Positions 53,493 through 63,602 are shown, numbered from the stretch's first letter. The stretch: DNA of 64,000 nucleotides from Sporosarcina sp. P2 (GCF_002743255.1 NZ_PDYY01000009.1:1-64000), one strand, 5' to 3'. Notes: generated by a model from the sequence alone, not told the origin. Numbers and translations are program-made.

Positions 53493-54674
53493 ATGCGCTT
53501 TATTACAGCTGGTGAATCCCATGGTCCACAGCTTACTGCCATCATTGAAGGATTACCTGCACAGATGGAGCTAACTGCTGAGATGATTAATAAAGAATTG
53601 AAGAGAAGACAAGGTGGACACGGTAGAGGCCGTAGAATGCAAATAGAGAAGGATCGGGTAGAAATCTCATCCGGTGTACGCCATGGTAAAACAATTGGCT
53701 CACCGGTTACGCTAACGGTTGTGAACGATGATTGGAAACACTGGACAGGCATCATGGGCGTAGAACCACTTCCGGAAGACGTGAATCCAGAAGATGTAAA
53801 GCGTCAAATTACACGCCCTCGTCCCGGACACGCGGATCTAGTCGGCGGCATGAAATATGGCCATCGTGACTTGCGAAATGTGTTGGAACGTTCATCGGCA
53901 CGTGAAACGACGATGCGTGTTGCAATCGGGGCGGTAGCAAAACAATTTTTGCGTCAGCTTGGGATTGAAACTGTAGCGCATGTTACGGAAATTGGCGGCA
54001 TCGAAACAGATTCTGCTGCCTATGCTGATCTTTCCATTGAAGAACTACGCGCGATCGTAGAAGAAGATGCAGTATATTGTGCGGATAAAGAAGCGTCTGT
54101 CAAAATGACGGAAGCCATAGACGATATTAAAAAGCGCGGTGATACACTAGGGGGCGTAGTGGAAGTCATCATTGAAGGATGTCCTCCTGGGATTGGTAGC
54201 TATGTACAATTCGATCGCAAAATGGATGGTAAGCTTGCAGGTGCTATGATGAGCATTAATGCTTTCAAGGGTGTTGAAGTCGGTTTAGGGTTCGATATGG
54301 CAAAAATGCCAGGCAGTGAAGTGCATGATGAAATTAGCTGGAATAAAGAGCAAGGATATTACCGAAAATCCAATCGTTTAGGTGGACTTGAAGGTGGAAT
54401 GACGACAGGTATGCCGATCATAGTGCGTGGTGTAATGAAACCAATTCCAACACTTTACAAGCCGCTAGAAAGCGTGGATATTGATACAAAGGAATCTTTC
54501 GTTGCAACGATTGAACGTTCCGATCCTTGTGCCGTTCCTGCTGCATCTGTTGTAGCTGAACATGTCATCGCAACAGAGATGGCTAAAGCGATTATGGAAG
54601 AATTCCGTTCGGATACAATGGACGCCTTACAGAAGGATATTGAACAATACAGACAATATGTAAAGGAGTTTTAA
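53493..54674 (+). CDS. aroC: Chorismate synthase
   Basis: Makes chorismate from EPSP, needing reduced FMN (B. subtilis name aroF). The 393-aa protein opens [22 protein letters not shown], carries [18 protein letters not shown], the [28 protein letters not shown] signature and [13 protein letters not shown]. Chorismate feeds menaquinone, folate and aromatic amino acids. It is followed one base later by aroB. Confidence 0.97.
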   Translation: MRFITAGESHGPQLTAIIEGLPAQMELTAEMINKELKRRQGGHGRGRRMQIEKDRVEISSGVRHGKTIGSPVTLTVVNDDWKHWTGIMGVEPLPEDVNPEDVKRQITRPRPGHADLVGGMKYGHRDLRNVLERSSARETTMRVAIGAVAKQFLRQLGIETVAHVTEIGGIETDSAAYADLSIEELRAIVEEDAVYCADKEASVKMTEAIDDIKKRGDTLGGVVEVIIEGCPPGIGSYVQFDRKMDGKLAGAMMSINAFKGVEVGLGFDMAKMPGSEVHDEISWNKEQGYYRKSNRLGGLEGGMTTGMPIIVRGVMKPIPTLYKPLESVDIDTKESFVATIERSDPCAVPAASVVAEHVIATEMAKAIMEEFRSDTMDALQKDIEQYRQYVKEF

Positions 54675-54675
54675 G

Positions 54676-55782
54676 ATGGATAAGTTAACTGTTTCCGTCC
54701 GAGATCACCAATACGATGTCTATGTAGGTTCAAACACCTATGAATTATTTTCGACTGACTATGCAGATTTGCTAAGTACGACAGATAAAATCGGAATTAT
54801 TGCCGATGCGCGTGTGGCAGAATTACATCTCCCTTTATTGCAAGAAGCTTTATTACGTTCTGGTCGCGAGGTATCGGTGAAAATCGTACCTGGCGGCGAG
54901 AAGTGTAAAATGCCAGAAGTTTACGTGGATTGTCAGTCTTTCTTATTGACTGAAGGATTTACGCGAAATTCCCTCCTTATCGCATTTGGCGGAGGGGCGT
55001 GTGGGGATTTAACAGGTTTTGTAGCTGCTACATTTATGCGTGGTATTCGCTTCATCCAATGCCCAACCACTGTACTTGCGCATGACAGTGCAGTCGGTGG
55101 GAAAACAGCCATCAATATGCCGGAAGGAAAAAATATGGTGGGATCATTTCATCAACCTTTAGCCGTATTGTTTGATACTGATGTATTTAACACGTTACCT
55201 GCGTCCGAAATGCGTTCAGGTTTGGCGGAATTGGTCAAGCATGCTTTTATTTCGGATCCATTATGGACGGAGCAATTACTGGAACAAGAACAGTTTTCTA
55301 CACCTTCTATAGAGTGGCTTGAAAAGGAATTACTTCGTGGCATCAAGGTAAAAGCAGATATCGTTGGAGAAGATGAGTTTGAGAATTCGACGCGTAAGTT
55401 TTTAAACTTCGGTCATACATTTGGACATGCAGTGGAAGCGGCTTCTGGATTCGGCAGCCTCAGCCATGGGGAGTGTGTCATGATTGGTATGGGGTATGCC
55501 TTCTTGCTAAGTGAGAAATACGGTAATATCCCTGAAGGATTCACAAATCGCTATCTTCATTTTGCTAACAAAAATGGCTATACATTTAAGCCAGTATTCT
55601 CTTATAGTTTCGAAGAGTTATTATCCTATATGCAAAAGGATAAGAAAGCTTCATTCGGTAAAATGAATTTCGTTTTATTACAAAAAATCGGTGAGCCTTT
55701 TGTGAAAGGAATTAGTTCAGAAGAGTGTCAGACTGCATTTGAGGAATTTAAAGTAAAATTAAAAAGCGAGGGAATTGTATGA
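54676..55782 (+). CDS. aroB: 3-dehydroquinate synthase
   Basis: Second step of the shikimate pathway, NAD- and Zn-dependent. The 368-aa protein has FGGGACGDLTGFVAATFMRGI (NAD loop, about 96-116), the substrate-site PTTVLAHDSAVGGKTAINMPEGKN, and zinc ligands in ELVKHAFI (Glu), NFGHTFGHAVE (His) and LSHGECVMIGM (His). ATG is 1 base after the aroC stop; it overlaps aroH by 4 bases. Confidence 0.96.
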   Translation: MDKLTVSVRDHQYDVYVGSNTYELFSTDYADLLSTTDKIGIIADARVAELHLPLLQEALLRSGREVSVKIVPGGEKCKMPEVYVDCQSFLLTEGFTRNSLLIAFGGGACGDLTGFVAATFMRGIRFIQCPTTVLAHDSAVGGKTAINMPEGKNMVGSFHQPLAVLFDTDVFNTLPASEMRSGLAELVKHAFISDPLWTEQLLEQEQFSTPSIEWLEKELLRGIKVKADIVGEDEFENSTRKFLNFGHTFGHAVEAASGFGSLSHGECVMIGMGYAFLLSEKYGNIPEGFTNRYLHFANKNGYTFKPVFSYSFEELLSYMQKDKKASFGKMNFVLLQKIGEPFVKGISSEECQTAFEEFKVKLKSEGIV

Positions 55783-56144
55783 GTGTTAGGGGAATTAGGG
55801 GTGCGACAACAGTTGAAAATGATGACGCATTTGAAGTGTTACGAGCGACAGAATCTCTTGTACTCGAAATGGCGGAGGCGAATCAATTCAAACCGGAAGA
55901 TATCGGTTCTGTAATTGTTTCAACTACAGTGGATGTCAAAGCGGCATTCCCTGCAAAAGCGATCCGTTCGATTGAAGGGTGGACTTATGTACCGGTCATG
56001 TGTACACATGAAATCGATGTGCCTGGCTCTATGCGTAAGTGTATACGTGTCATGATGAACGTCAATACTTCCAAAAAACAAGAGGAAATCCAACATATTT
56101 ATCAAAATAATGCAGTTCAATTACGACCTGATTTACAAAAATAA
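55779..56144 (+). CDS. aroH: Chorismate mutase AroH
   Basis: A 121-aa monofunctional mutase of the AroH trimeric type, converting chorismate to prephenate. Signatures: VRGIRGATTVENDD at the start (Arg about residue 6 contacts substrate), VSTTVDVKAAFPAKAIR and the Cys/Arg segment RKCIRVMMNVNT. It starts inside the aroB stop. In B. subtilis trpEDCFBA follows; here hisC begins 24 bases after the stop. Confidence 0.95.
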   Translation: MSVRGIRGATTVENDDAFEVLRATESLVLEMAEANQFKPEDIGSVIVSTTVDVKAAFPAKAIRSIEGWTYVPVMCTHEIDVPGSMRKCIRVMMNVNTSKKQEEIQHIYQNNAVQLRPDLQK

Positions 56145-56168
56145 TACAACGTGAAGGGGAGCGATCTA

Positions 56169-57260
56169 ATGAAGTGGAAACCAATATTACGCACGATGCA
56201 ACCTTATACACCTGGTCGTTCATTAGCGGAAGTAAAACGTACATACGGCCTGCAAGAAGTACATAAGCTCGCTTCAAATGAAAACCCTTATGGTTCATCA
56301 CCTGAAGTCGCAGAATATTTACGTTCAAAGGCAGCTCAATTTGAAATTTATCCAGATGCTTACACCGCAGGATTACGGGGGAAGCTGGCAGAATTCCATC
56401 AAATCGATCCGAATGAAATTATTTTCGGGAATGGTTCAGATGAAATTGTTTCCATCATTTCCCGCGCCTTACTGCAAACAGGAACTAATACGGTAATGGC
56501 TTCTACGACATTCCCACAGTACGCACATAATGCAAAAATAGAGGGTGCCGAAATTCGTGAAGTGGCTATGCTTGAAAATGGTGATCATGATTTAGAAGGC
56601 TTTTTAAAAGCCACTGATGAAGAAACGGCTGTCATTTGGGTGTGTAATCCGAATAATCCAACAGGTAATCTTTTGTCAAGTGACTCAATTAAAAAATTCT
56701 TGGATCAGGTACCTAAAACGGCACTTGTTGTTCTCGATGAAGCATACTTTGAATTTGTTACAGATCCGACACAGCAAGACGCTATGACGTGGATTCATGA
56801 CTATGACAACTTGATTGTACTTCGTACGTTTTCTAAAGCATACGGACTGGCAAGTTTCCGCATAGGTTATGGCGTCGCTAACGCGGATATAGTATCTGAG
56901 CTTAATAAAGTGCGGAACCCATTCAACAACAGCTCGCTTGCATTAGCAGTAGCGGAAGTTGCCCTTGCGGATCAGCGATTCCTTCAAGATTGTGTTACGA
57001 AAAATGACGAAGAACGAAAACGATATGTAGACTATGCGCAACAGCATGCATTGGCCATCTATCCGTCAGAAACTAATTTTGTATTAATCGCTGTCCCTCT
57101 AGACGCGGATGCTGCATGCGAGATTTTCATGCAAAATGGATATATTGTCCGTAGCGGAAATCTGCTAGGTACACCAGGATTCGTTCGCGTAACGATTGGA
57201 ACGCATGAACAAAATACAGGCTTCTTTAAAGCGTTCGATCAACTATTAACTAACCAATAA
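56169..57260 (+). CDS. hisC: Histidinol-phosphate aminotransferase
   Basis: A PLP aminotransferase for histidine synthesis, also able to transaminate prephenate-derived aromatic keto acids in Bacillales. The 363-aa protein has LASNENPYGSSP, the pyridine-ring VVLDEAYFEFV segment, and the PLP lysine in RTFSKAYGLASFRIGYG (about residue 228). ATG 56169 follows AAGGGG; an in-frame GTG at 56151 lies on the ribosome-binding site. Placed between aroH and tyrA. Confidence 0.94.
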   Translation: MKWKPILRTMQPYTPGRSLAEVKRTYGLQEVHKLASNENPYGSSPEVAEYLRSKAAQFEIYPDAYTAGLRGKLAEFHQIDPNEIIFGNGSDEIVSIISRALLQTGTNTVMASTTFPQYAHNAKIEGAEIREVAMLENGDHDLEGFLKATDEETAVIWVCNPNNPTGNLLSSDSIKKFLDQVPKTALVVLDEAYFEFVTDPTQQDAMTWIHDYDNLIVLRTFSKAYGLASFRIGYGVANADIVSELNKVRNPFNNSSLALAVAEVALADQRFLQDCVTKNDEERKRYVDYAQQHALAIYPSETNFVLIAVPLDADAACEIFMQNGYIVRSGNLLGTPGFVRVTIGTHEQNTGFFKAFDQLLTNQ

Positions 57261-57272
57261 GGATAGATGACA

Positions 57273-58385
57273 ATGAAAACAACAGTAGCTATAATTGGAC
57301 TCGGATTGATCGGTGGATCACTAGGTCTAGCATTAAAACGAAATCCAGAAATTCATATTGTAGGTTTTGACCGCTCCTATGCAACTGCTGATGAAGCATT
57401 TCGAAGAGGAATCATTGACACGGTCGCACCTTCTGCAAAATCAGCCTGTGAACAGGCTGACTTTGTTGTTTTTGCGACGCCCGTCAATACAACGGTCGCT
57501 CTCTTTAAAGAAGCGCAAGACTGGGACTTCAAAGAACATGTAATCGTCTCTGATACAGGGAGTACGAAAAAACCGATTATGGATGCTGCGAAGATCTTAC
57601 AAGAAAAAGGAATCACCTTTATAGGTGGCCATCCAATGGCGGGATCCCATAAAAGTGGTGTATCCGCTGCGATGGAACATCTCTTTGAGAACGCCTATTA
57701 CATTCTGACACCGAATGACACAACGACTGAAAAACAAATCGATGATATAGAGAAATTGCTTTCCTCCACCAAAGCGAAATTGATTGTCCTACAAGCGGAA
57801 GAACACGATCGTATGACAGCTATCATCAGTCATTTCCCGCATATTGTAGCCTCCTCATTAGTCGGCCGCTTAGCCGCGCAGGAAGAACAACAACCATTCG
57901 TGAAAAAATTAGCTGCAGGTGGTTTCCGTGATTTAACACGTATCGCTTCGGCAGATCCTGTCATGTGGCGTGATATTACAATCCAAAATCGGGATGAGTT
58001 GTTGTCACAGGTAGACGGTTGGCTCGACGAAATGAATACAATTCGCGCTATGCTAGAAGACAATAATCCAGAGCGTATATTCGATTTCTTTGCGCAGGCG
58101 AAAACTTACCGCGATCAACTTCCTTCTACAAATGAAGGCGCGGTCCAAGGTGCGCTCTACATGACATTTGATCTACACATCGACATACCAGATCATCCGG
58201 GTATCATTTCCGAGATCACGAAAATTCTAGCAGATGCCAATATTAGTTTGACCAATATACGTATCGTGGAAACACGTACCGATGTGTATGGCATTTTAGT
58301 TGTCAGCTTCCAATCAGCTGCTGAACGTAAGAAAGCTCGTCAAGTATTGACGGCAAAAACTGACTATTCTATGCATGTACTTTAA
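57273..58385 (+). CDS. tyrA: Prephenate dehydrogenase
   Basis: Oxidises prephenate to 4-hydroxyphenylpyruvate for tyrosine. The 370-aa protein has a NAD-binding start (VAIIGLGLIGGSLGLAL), the SDTGSTKKPI and GGHPMAGSHKSGVSAA motifs, the helical C-terminal dimerisation domain, and an ACT domain (about 298-370; DIPDHPGIISEITKILADANISLTNIR) for feedback by tyrosine. ATG 57273 is 9 bases from AAGGA; ATG 57267 is nearer and an alternative. Confidence 0.95.
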   Translation: MKTTVAIIGLGLIGGSLGLALKRNPEIHIVGFDRSYATADEAFRRGIIDTVAPSAKSACEQADFVVFATPVNTTVALFKEAQDWDFKEHVIVSDTGSTKKPIMDAAKILQEKGITFIGGHPMAGSHKSGVSAAMEHLFENAYYILTPNDTTTEKQIDDIEKLLSSTKAKLIVLQAEEHDRMTAIISHFPHIVASSLVGRLAAQEEQQPFVKKLAAGGFRDLTRIASADPVMWRDITIQNRDELLSQVDGWLDEMNTIRAMLEDNNPERIFDFFAQAKTYRDQLPSTNEGAVQGALYMTFDLHIDIPDHPGIISEITKILADANISLTNIRIVETRTDVYGILVVSFQSAAERKKARQVLTAKTDYSMHVL

Positions 58386-58400
58386 GAGGGGGAGAGCGTA

Positions 58401-59696
58401 ATGTCAGAAATACAAACGGTTTCATTCGAAAAGCCAGTACTTCGCGGTGCTTTACAAGTACCTGGAGATAAATCAATTTCCCACCGCGCGGTTATGTTGG
58501 GTTCAATTGCAAAGGGCAAAACCACAATCAGTGGTTTTTTGGATGGTGAAGATTGTCTGAGCACCATTGAAATGTTCAAACAGCTTGGTGTAAAGATTAC
58601 GCGGAACGGAACTTCAGTGACGATTGAAAGTCCTGGCATCGCGGAGTGGCAGACTCCAGCTGGAGCACTTGACGCGGGTAACTCGGGAACAACTGCGCGA
58701 TTAATGTTAGGTATTTTATCTGGTTCTTCCGTAACGTCTGAAATGTGTGGAGATCAATATTTATCTAAGCGTCCGATGAAGCGTGTGACGTATCCTTTGG
58801 AGCAAATGGGTGCGGATATCAAAAGTAAAGGATCGGCGGATTACTTACCACTTATAATCACTGGGAACACATTGCAAGCAATCGATTATTTGATGCCAGT
58901 TGCTAGCGCGCAAGTAAAGTCCGCTGTCTTACTTGCAGGTCTTCAAGCCAAGGGGACTACGTCTGTTACAGAAATTACTGTATCGCGAGATCACACAGAA
59001 CGTATGTTAGTACAATTTGGTGCGAAGCTGGAACAACAAGACAAAGTAATCCGGATCGAAGGAGGGCAACAACTAACAGGTACAGATGTCGTCGTACCAG
59101 GAGACATTTCCTCCGCGGCTTTTTTCATGGTAGCTACGGCATTAGTTGAAAACAGTGATGTGTCGTTCCTAAAAGTTGGATTGAACCCTACTCGTACAGG
59201 TATACTAGATGTGCTAGAAGCGATGGGCGTGGAAATCGAACTATCAGATGAACAAGGTTTTTCGGGTGAGCGTTATGGCACTGTACGAATAAAGCATTCG
59301 CGACTGCGAGGAACTGAAATCGGTGGTGATTTGATTCCAAGATTAATCGATGAACTTCCTGTACTTGCTTTATTAGCAACACAAGCAGATGGAAAAACTA
59401 TTATAAAAAATGCTGAAGAACTTCGTGTAAAAGAGACGGACCGTATTGAGGCGGTTGCTACGGAATTACGGAAGCTCGGAGCGAATATTGAGACCACGAC
59501 TGACGGTATGATTATTCATGGTCCGACACCACTTGCGGGTGCCACACTTCAATCCTACGGTGATCATCGTCTAGGCATGATGGCAGCGGTAGCGGGATTG
59601 ATTACGTCAAGTCCTGTTCAGATTGATAATCCATCTTGTATCGCGATTTCCTATCCGCGCTTTTTCGAAGATCTTTCGGAGCTAGTTAATCAATAA
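58401..59696 (+). CDS. aroA: 3-phosphoshikimate 1-carboxyvinyltransferase (EPSP synthase)
   Basis: Sixth shikimate-pathway step (B. subtilis name aroE). The 431-aa protein has the substrate loop VPGDKSISHRAVMLGSIAKG (about residues 18-37), LDAGNSGTTARLMLG (PEP/glyphosate site, about 90-104), and VKETDRIEAVATELRKLG. The LDAGNSGT-A-R pattern is the class II type. It ends the aro block; ypiA follows 27 bases later. Confidence 0.96.
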   Translation: MSEIQTVSFEKPVLRGALQVPGDKSISHRAVMLGSIAKGKTTISGFLDGEDCLSTIEMFKQLGVKITRNGTSVTIESPGIAEWQTPAGALDAGNSGTTARLMLGILSGSSVTSEMCGDQYLSKRPMKRVTYPLEQMGADIKSKGSADYLPLIITGNTLQAIDYLMPVASAQVKSAVLLAGLQAKGTTSVTEITVSRDHTERMLVQFGAKLEQQDKVIRIEGGQQLTGTDVVVPGDISSAAFFMVATALVENSDVSFLKVGLNPTRTGILDVLEAMGVEIELSDEQGFSGERYGTVRIKHSRLRGTEIGGDLIPRLIDELPVLALLATQADGKTIIKNAEELRVKETDRIEAVATELRKLGANIETTTDGMIIHGPTPLAGATLQSYGDHRLGMMAAVAGLITSSPVQIDNPSCIAISYPRFFEDLSELVNQ

Positions 59697-59723
59697 AGTA
59701 GAGTAGAAAGCTCAGGTGAAAAA

Positions 59724-60986
59724 ATGAAGATATTGCAGGAATTGGAGCAAACAGTACTGAATGGAGATTTAGATGTACTTCATGATGAAATACAGAAACT
59801 GCAAGCTACCAATGAGTATGACACATTATACAATGTCGCAAATCTATTGATCGAATATGGATTCGTCAGACAAGCTGACGATATATTTTCTCAGTTGTTG
59901 CTCGTATTCCCTGACGAAGCTCAGTTGAAAATAGATCGCGCTGCCGCTTTACTTGAACTTGGTGAAGAGGATGAAGCCTTACTATTACTGACGGACGTCT
60001 CACCAGACGAAGAAGAGTATGTGCAAGCATTGCTTGCACAAGCGGATTATTATCAAATGCTTGGACTTGCCGAAACGGCATTATCTAAAGTGCGTGAAGC
60101 CGCAACATTGGCCCCGCACGAACCGGTAATCCAACTTGCGCAAGCAGAACTTCTATTGGAGTCAGGTAGATATAGTGAGGCTGTGAGAATTTACGGGAAG
60201 CTTCACGAGACAACCGAAGAGATCGCAGGTGTTCGTCTATCTTCGCGACTTGCAGAAGCGTACAGTGCAGGTGCTGCGTACGAGGAAGCCATTCCGTTCT
60301 ACGAGGCATTACTGGACAAGGAAGTACATCCTGAAGTGTTGTTTGGATTAGGGTTGGCTTACTATCAAACTGCTCGCTACTCGGAAGCGGTCACACGTCT
60401 TGAGCAGTTGCTAGAAATGGATCCAGATTATTTCTCCGCTTATATGCTTGCAGGTCAAAGCTACGCGCAACAAAATGAAGACGACAAAGCGTTGGAGTTT
60501 TTTAAAAAAGGTATTGAACGCGATGAGTTCGATAAAGAATTGCAGCTGGCCGCAGGGAAATCTGCATTGAAACTGCAAATGCCAGAACAGGCAGAAGAGC
60601 ATTTAAAAGAAGCCCTCGTTTTAGATCCGGAGTATATTGATGCAATTGTCACGCTTGCTTCGGTTTATGAAAATCAGGAAGATGACGAAGCGTTAATTGA
60701 TCTGCTGACGTACTCTGAAGTCGATCAATTAGAAATCCCTTTACTTCATGCTTTCCTTGCATATGCCTATGAACGTACAGAAGATTACGAAAAAGCGTAT
60801 GAAATGTATTTCAAAGCATATGATGGGATGAACGAAGATGCTGCTTTCTTAGATCAATATGCACGATTCTTGCTGGAGGAAGGTAAGCGCGAGGAAGCGT
60901 TACCAGTAATTCAGCAGCTAGTAAGAATCGCTCCGCATGATGAGGAATGGATCGCATACATCGCGCAATCTGAAGAGGAGGGGTAG
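59724..60986 (+). CDS. ypiA: Tetratricopeptide-repeat protein YpiA
   Basis: A 420-aa soluble, acidic protein composed of tandem TPR helices across almost its full length, for example AYYQTARYSEAVTRLEQLLEMDP (about 212-234), AGQSYAQQNEDDKALEFFKKGIE and AYAYERTEDYEKAYEMYFKAY. TPR proteins mediate protein contacts; no catalytic motif. Function in Bacillales is not established. Between aroA and ypiB as in B. subtilis. Confidence 0.9.
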   Translation: MKILQELEQTVLNGDLDVLHDEIQKLQATNEYDTLYNVANLLIEYGFVRQADDIFSQLLLVFPDEAQLKIDRAAALLELGEEDEALLLLTDVSPDEEEYVQALLAQADYYQMLGLAETALSKVREAATLAPHEPVIQLAQAELLLESGRYSEAVRIYGKLHETTEEIAGVRLSSRLAEAYSAGAAYEEAIPFYEALLDKEVHPEVLFGLGLAYYQTARYSEAVTRLEQLLEMDPDYFSAYMLAGQSYAQQNEDDKALEFFKKGIERDEFDKELQLAAGKSALKLQMPEQAEEHLKEALVLDPEYIDAIVTLASVYENQEDDEALIDLLTYSEVDQLEIPLLHAFLAYAYERTEDYEKAYEMYFKAYDGMNEDAAFLDQYARFLLEEGKREEALPVIQQLVRIAPHDEEWIAYIAQSEEEG

Positions 60987-60987
60987 G

Positions 60988-61548
60988 ATGAAGGCCGTGG
61001 TTCCTGTAGCTGCTAAAAAAGAATTTTTAAGGTGGTTTTTAAAGCGCTATCGATTAAAGCGCCGGGAATGTGTATGGATTTTAAATTATCTTCTCAGCAA
61101 CGAACATTTATTAATGAATGTTCATTTTACAAATGAGGCACATCACTGTCCACGCGCCATGATCATTTCCACAACAGAGGTGGATAGTATTCCGTTTCGC
61201 TTCTACAAGGGAAATTTGATGACGGCTGATGCGGAAAAGTCATTTCACGACCTTAGACTGCACCCAGACGAGGATATGTTCATCCAACTGAATTTCAAAC
61301 ACAGCAACAAATGTCCTGAGTACGCGAGTGTGGCGGAAGAGAATCCTTACTTGCCGGAAGATCTGCTGAAGAAAAAGAAAGACCAACAAATAGCTGAAAA
61401 GCTGTTGGAAGAAAGCTTCACATTAACGACCAATGACATGTTACTGAAGAGAATCGATGAAGCACTGGACAACGGTGACCGTGAGCTGTTCATTAGCTTG
61501 ACAGCTATGTTGAACGAGATGAAAAAAGATAAAGACATCAGCCAATGA
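60988..61548 (+). CDS. ypiB: UPF0302 protein YpiB
   Basis: A 186-aa protein of the UPF0302/YpiB family. It has VPVAAKKEFLRWFLKRYRLKRRECVWILNYLLSNEHLL at the start and a Lys/Glu-rich C-terminal helix (DLLKKKKDQQIAEKLLEESF) that ends with a segment of the IDEALDNGDRELFISLTAML type, which is an IDEAL-domain pattern. Function unknown. ATG 60988 follows GAGGAGGGG, one base after the ypiA stop. Confidence 0.88.
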   Translation: MKAVVPVAAKKEFLRWFLKRYRLKRRECVWILNYLLSNEHLLMNVHFTNEAHHCPRAMIISTTEVDSIPFRFYKGNLMTADAEKSFHDLRLHPDEDMFIQLNFKHSNKCPEYASVAEENPYLPEDLLKKKKDQQIAEKLLEESFTLTTNDMLLKRIDEALDNGDRELFISLTAMLNEMKKDKDISQ

Positions 61549-61633
61549 TTTCGCCCTCCGCGGTGGAATCATTGGTTTGCGTTGTGGAAAAATATGAGCT
61601 AAACTTTACTGAGTATTGTAAGGAGGAATGACA

Positions 61634-62083
61634 ATGAACTGGGTTCCAAAAGATGTGGATACGTATATAACTCAAAAGGAATATATTGATACCGTCGTAG
61701 TACCTTTAATAACGATAGACACACGACCTGAAATGATGAAAAACAGTGCATCCTCTTCTGAGTTTTTGATGAATCTATCGATGTTCATAGAGAAGCAATT
61801 TAAAGGACGTATGATGTTCTTACCGCCTGTTTCATACACGCAGTCAACAGATTTGCAACAAATGGCGGACACGTTATCACAAGATTTGAAGAAGTCTTCC
61901 TTTACGCATGTCTTCTATCTTACGACAGATTCTAAGTGGACGAGCGTGACGGTAGAAGGTAAGGTCGTCTGGCTTCCGTCCATTCCGCTCGAGACGATGG
62001 ACAACCATCTTCGCCAGACCATCATGGAAGATCAGCTACGTCAAGTACTGACACACTTTATGGAGAGTTGGAATGTGCAGTAG
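61634..62083 (+). CDS. ypiF: DUF2487 protein YpiF
   Basis: A 149-aa soluble protein of unknown function that lies before qcrA in Bacillales. ATG 61634 has AAGGAGG 7 bases upstream; the ATG two codons earlier abuts the site. The start MNWVPKDVDTYITQKEYIDT and the later FYLTTDSKW and LRQVLTHFMESW segments match the family as remembered. In B. subtilis its gene also precedes qcrABC. Confidence 0.85.
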   Translation: MNWVPKDVDTYITQKEYIDTVVVPLITIDTRPEMMKNSASSSEFLMNLSMFIEKQFKGRMMFLPPVSYTQSTDLQQMADTLSQDLKKSSFTHVFYLTTDSKWTSVTVEGKVVWLPSIPLETMDNHLRQTIMEDQLRQVLTHFMESWNVQ

Positions 62084-62404
62084 GGTGATAAATATTGAAG
62101 ACAGAGTTCAGGATTGACACGATCTTTTGATTTAGAACTTGAACTAAATCAATTTTAATGTCATTATCAGTACAGGCACACCTAAACACCGTCCTCAAAA
62201 GGGTACAAGCACTAATCGGGACGTATTTAAAGGTTGATTGCCGTTTGTCACCAAATCTTAATATTTGTCCACAAACTTAAGTACCTACTAAAAGCATTAT
62301 TGAATTTAGTTTCATATTGATATATCATAGATATGTCCTAGTATTACAATTAGCAAAAGAATGTCCGTGGGACTGACTTTGGAGTAAGAGGAGGGAAATT
62401 ACTG
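62084..62404 (+). promoter_or_regulatory. Control region of the qcrABC operon
   Basis: About 320 bases with no gene. A candidate SigA promoter is TTGATA (62317-62322), 16-bp spacer, TAGTAT (62339-62344), about 60 bases before qcrA. GATATATC at 62319-62326 lies within the spacer/-35. In B. subtilis this operon is under AbrB, CcpA and Spo0A control; no such site was identified with confidence. No terminator for ypiF is obvious. Confidence 0.5.
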
Positions 62405-62905
62405 ATGAGCAATAAAGTGTCAAGACGCACGTTCCTAAGTTATACATTAATGGGAACTGGTGGGTTCATGGCCTCTGCAATGCTGATGCCGATGATTCGT
62501 TTCGCAATTGATCCCGTTCTGGCTAGTGCCGGCGGTTCCGACATGATTCCAACACCGCAAAAAGAAGCTGATCTCTCGGAAGTACCAGTTCGTGTCGACT
62601 ATACAATCAAAGATCGACAAGATGGATGGTATACTTCTGACGAATCTAATACGGCTTGGGTCTACAAAGAAGGCGACAAAGTCATAGCACTTTCTCCGGT
62701 CTGTAAACACTTAGGGTGTACAGTAAACTGGGAAGGCGACGAGCATAAAAACGAATTTTTCTGCCCATGTCACGCTGGACGTTATAAGAAAAATGGTGCA
62801 AACATTCCAGGAACACCGCCGCTTGGACCGCTTGATGAGTTTGAAGTAGAAGTCATCGACGGATTTGTCTATCTTGGTGGAGTAATACCGAACACATTAG
62901 TCTAA
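62405..62905 (+). CDS. qcrA: Menaquinol:cytochrome c reductase iron-sulfur subunit (Rieske)
   Basis: The Rieske [2Fe-2S] protein of the bc-type complex. The 166-aa protein has a twin-arginine signal-anchor SRRTFLSYTLMGTGGFMASAM (written in two parts here: SRRTFLSYT then a hydrophobic helix), and cluster ligands CKHLGC (about residues 100-105) and CPCHAG (about 120-125). It acts on the outer face of the membrane. ATG 62405 follows AGGAGGG. First gene of qcrABC. Confidence 0.95.
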   Translation: MSNKVSRRTFLSYTLMGTGGFMASAMLMPMIRFAIDPVLASAGGSDMIPTPQKEADLSEVPVRVDYTIKDRQDGWYTSDESNTAWVYKEGDKVIALSPVCKHLGCTVNWEGDEHKNEFFCPCHAGRYKKNGANIPGTPPLGPLDEFEVEVIDGFVYLGGVIPNTLV

Positions 62906-62927
62906 AGGGTAAGGGGGTACGACCGCA

Positions 62928-63602
62928 GTGTTAAATAAAATTTATGATTGGGTGGATGAACGGTTAGATATCACACCAATTTGGCGAGATATCGCTGACC
63001 ACGAAGTACCTGAGCACGTAAACCCTGCACATCATTTTTCTGCATTCATCTATTGTTTCGGAGGTTTGACGTTTTTCGTAACGGTTATCCAAATCTTGTC
63101 TGGTATGTTCCTGACAATGTATTACACACCGGATATTGAAAACGCATGGAAATCAGTTTTCTACCTTCAGAACGATGTTGCATTCGGTGAACTTGTGCGT
63201 GGGATGCACCACTGGGGGGCTTCGTTAGTTATCGTAATGATGTTCCTACATACTTTGCGTGTATTCTTTACAGGGTCTTATAAGAAGCCTCGTGAATTGA
63301 ACTGGATCGTCGGAGTATTGATCTTCGTCGTAATGCTAGGTCTTGGATTCACAGGATATCTATTGCCTTGGGATATGAAAGCTCTATTTGCAACAAAAGT
63401 TGGGATTGAGATTGCCGCGTCAGTACCTTTCATCGGAGAACAGATTAAAATCCTTCTCGCGGGTGATTCCACGATTTTAGGTGCACAGACGTTAACAAGA
63501 TTCTTCGCGATTCATGTATTTTTCCTACCGGCTGCTTTGCTTGGGTTGCTTGCAGCGCACTTTATCATGATCAGAAGACAAGGTATTTCCGGACCACTAT
63601 AA
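62928..63602 (+). CDS. qcrB: Menaquinol:cytochrome c reductase cytochrome b subunit
   Basis: A 224-aa cytochrome b6-type protein with four membrane helices. Heme-ligand histidines are in GMHHWGASLVIVMMFLHTLRVFF (two of the four) and FFAIHVFFLPAALLGLLAAHF. The LPWDMKALFATKVG loop is typical of b6. Start GTG 62928, with AAGGGGG 11 bases upstream. The C-terminal half found in mitochondrial cytochrome b is encoded separately, in qcrC. Confidence 0.95.
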   Translation: MLNKIYDWVDERLDITPIWRDIADHEVPEHVNPAHHFSAFIYCFGGLTFFVTVIQILSGMFLTMYYTPDIENAWKSVFYLQNDVAFGELVRGMHHWGASLVIVMMFLHTLRVFFTGSYKKPRELNWIVGVLIFVVMLGLGFTGYLLPWDMKALFATKVGIEIAASVPFIGEQIKILLAGDSTILGAQTLTRFFAIHVFFLPAALLGLLAAHFIMIRRQGISGPL

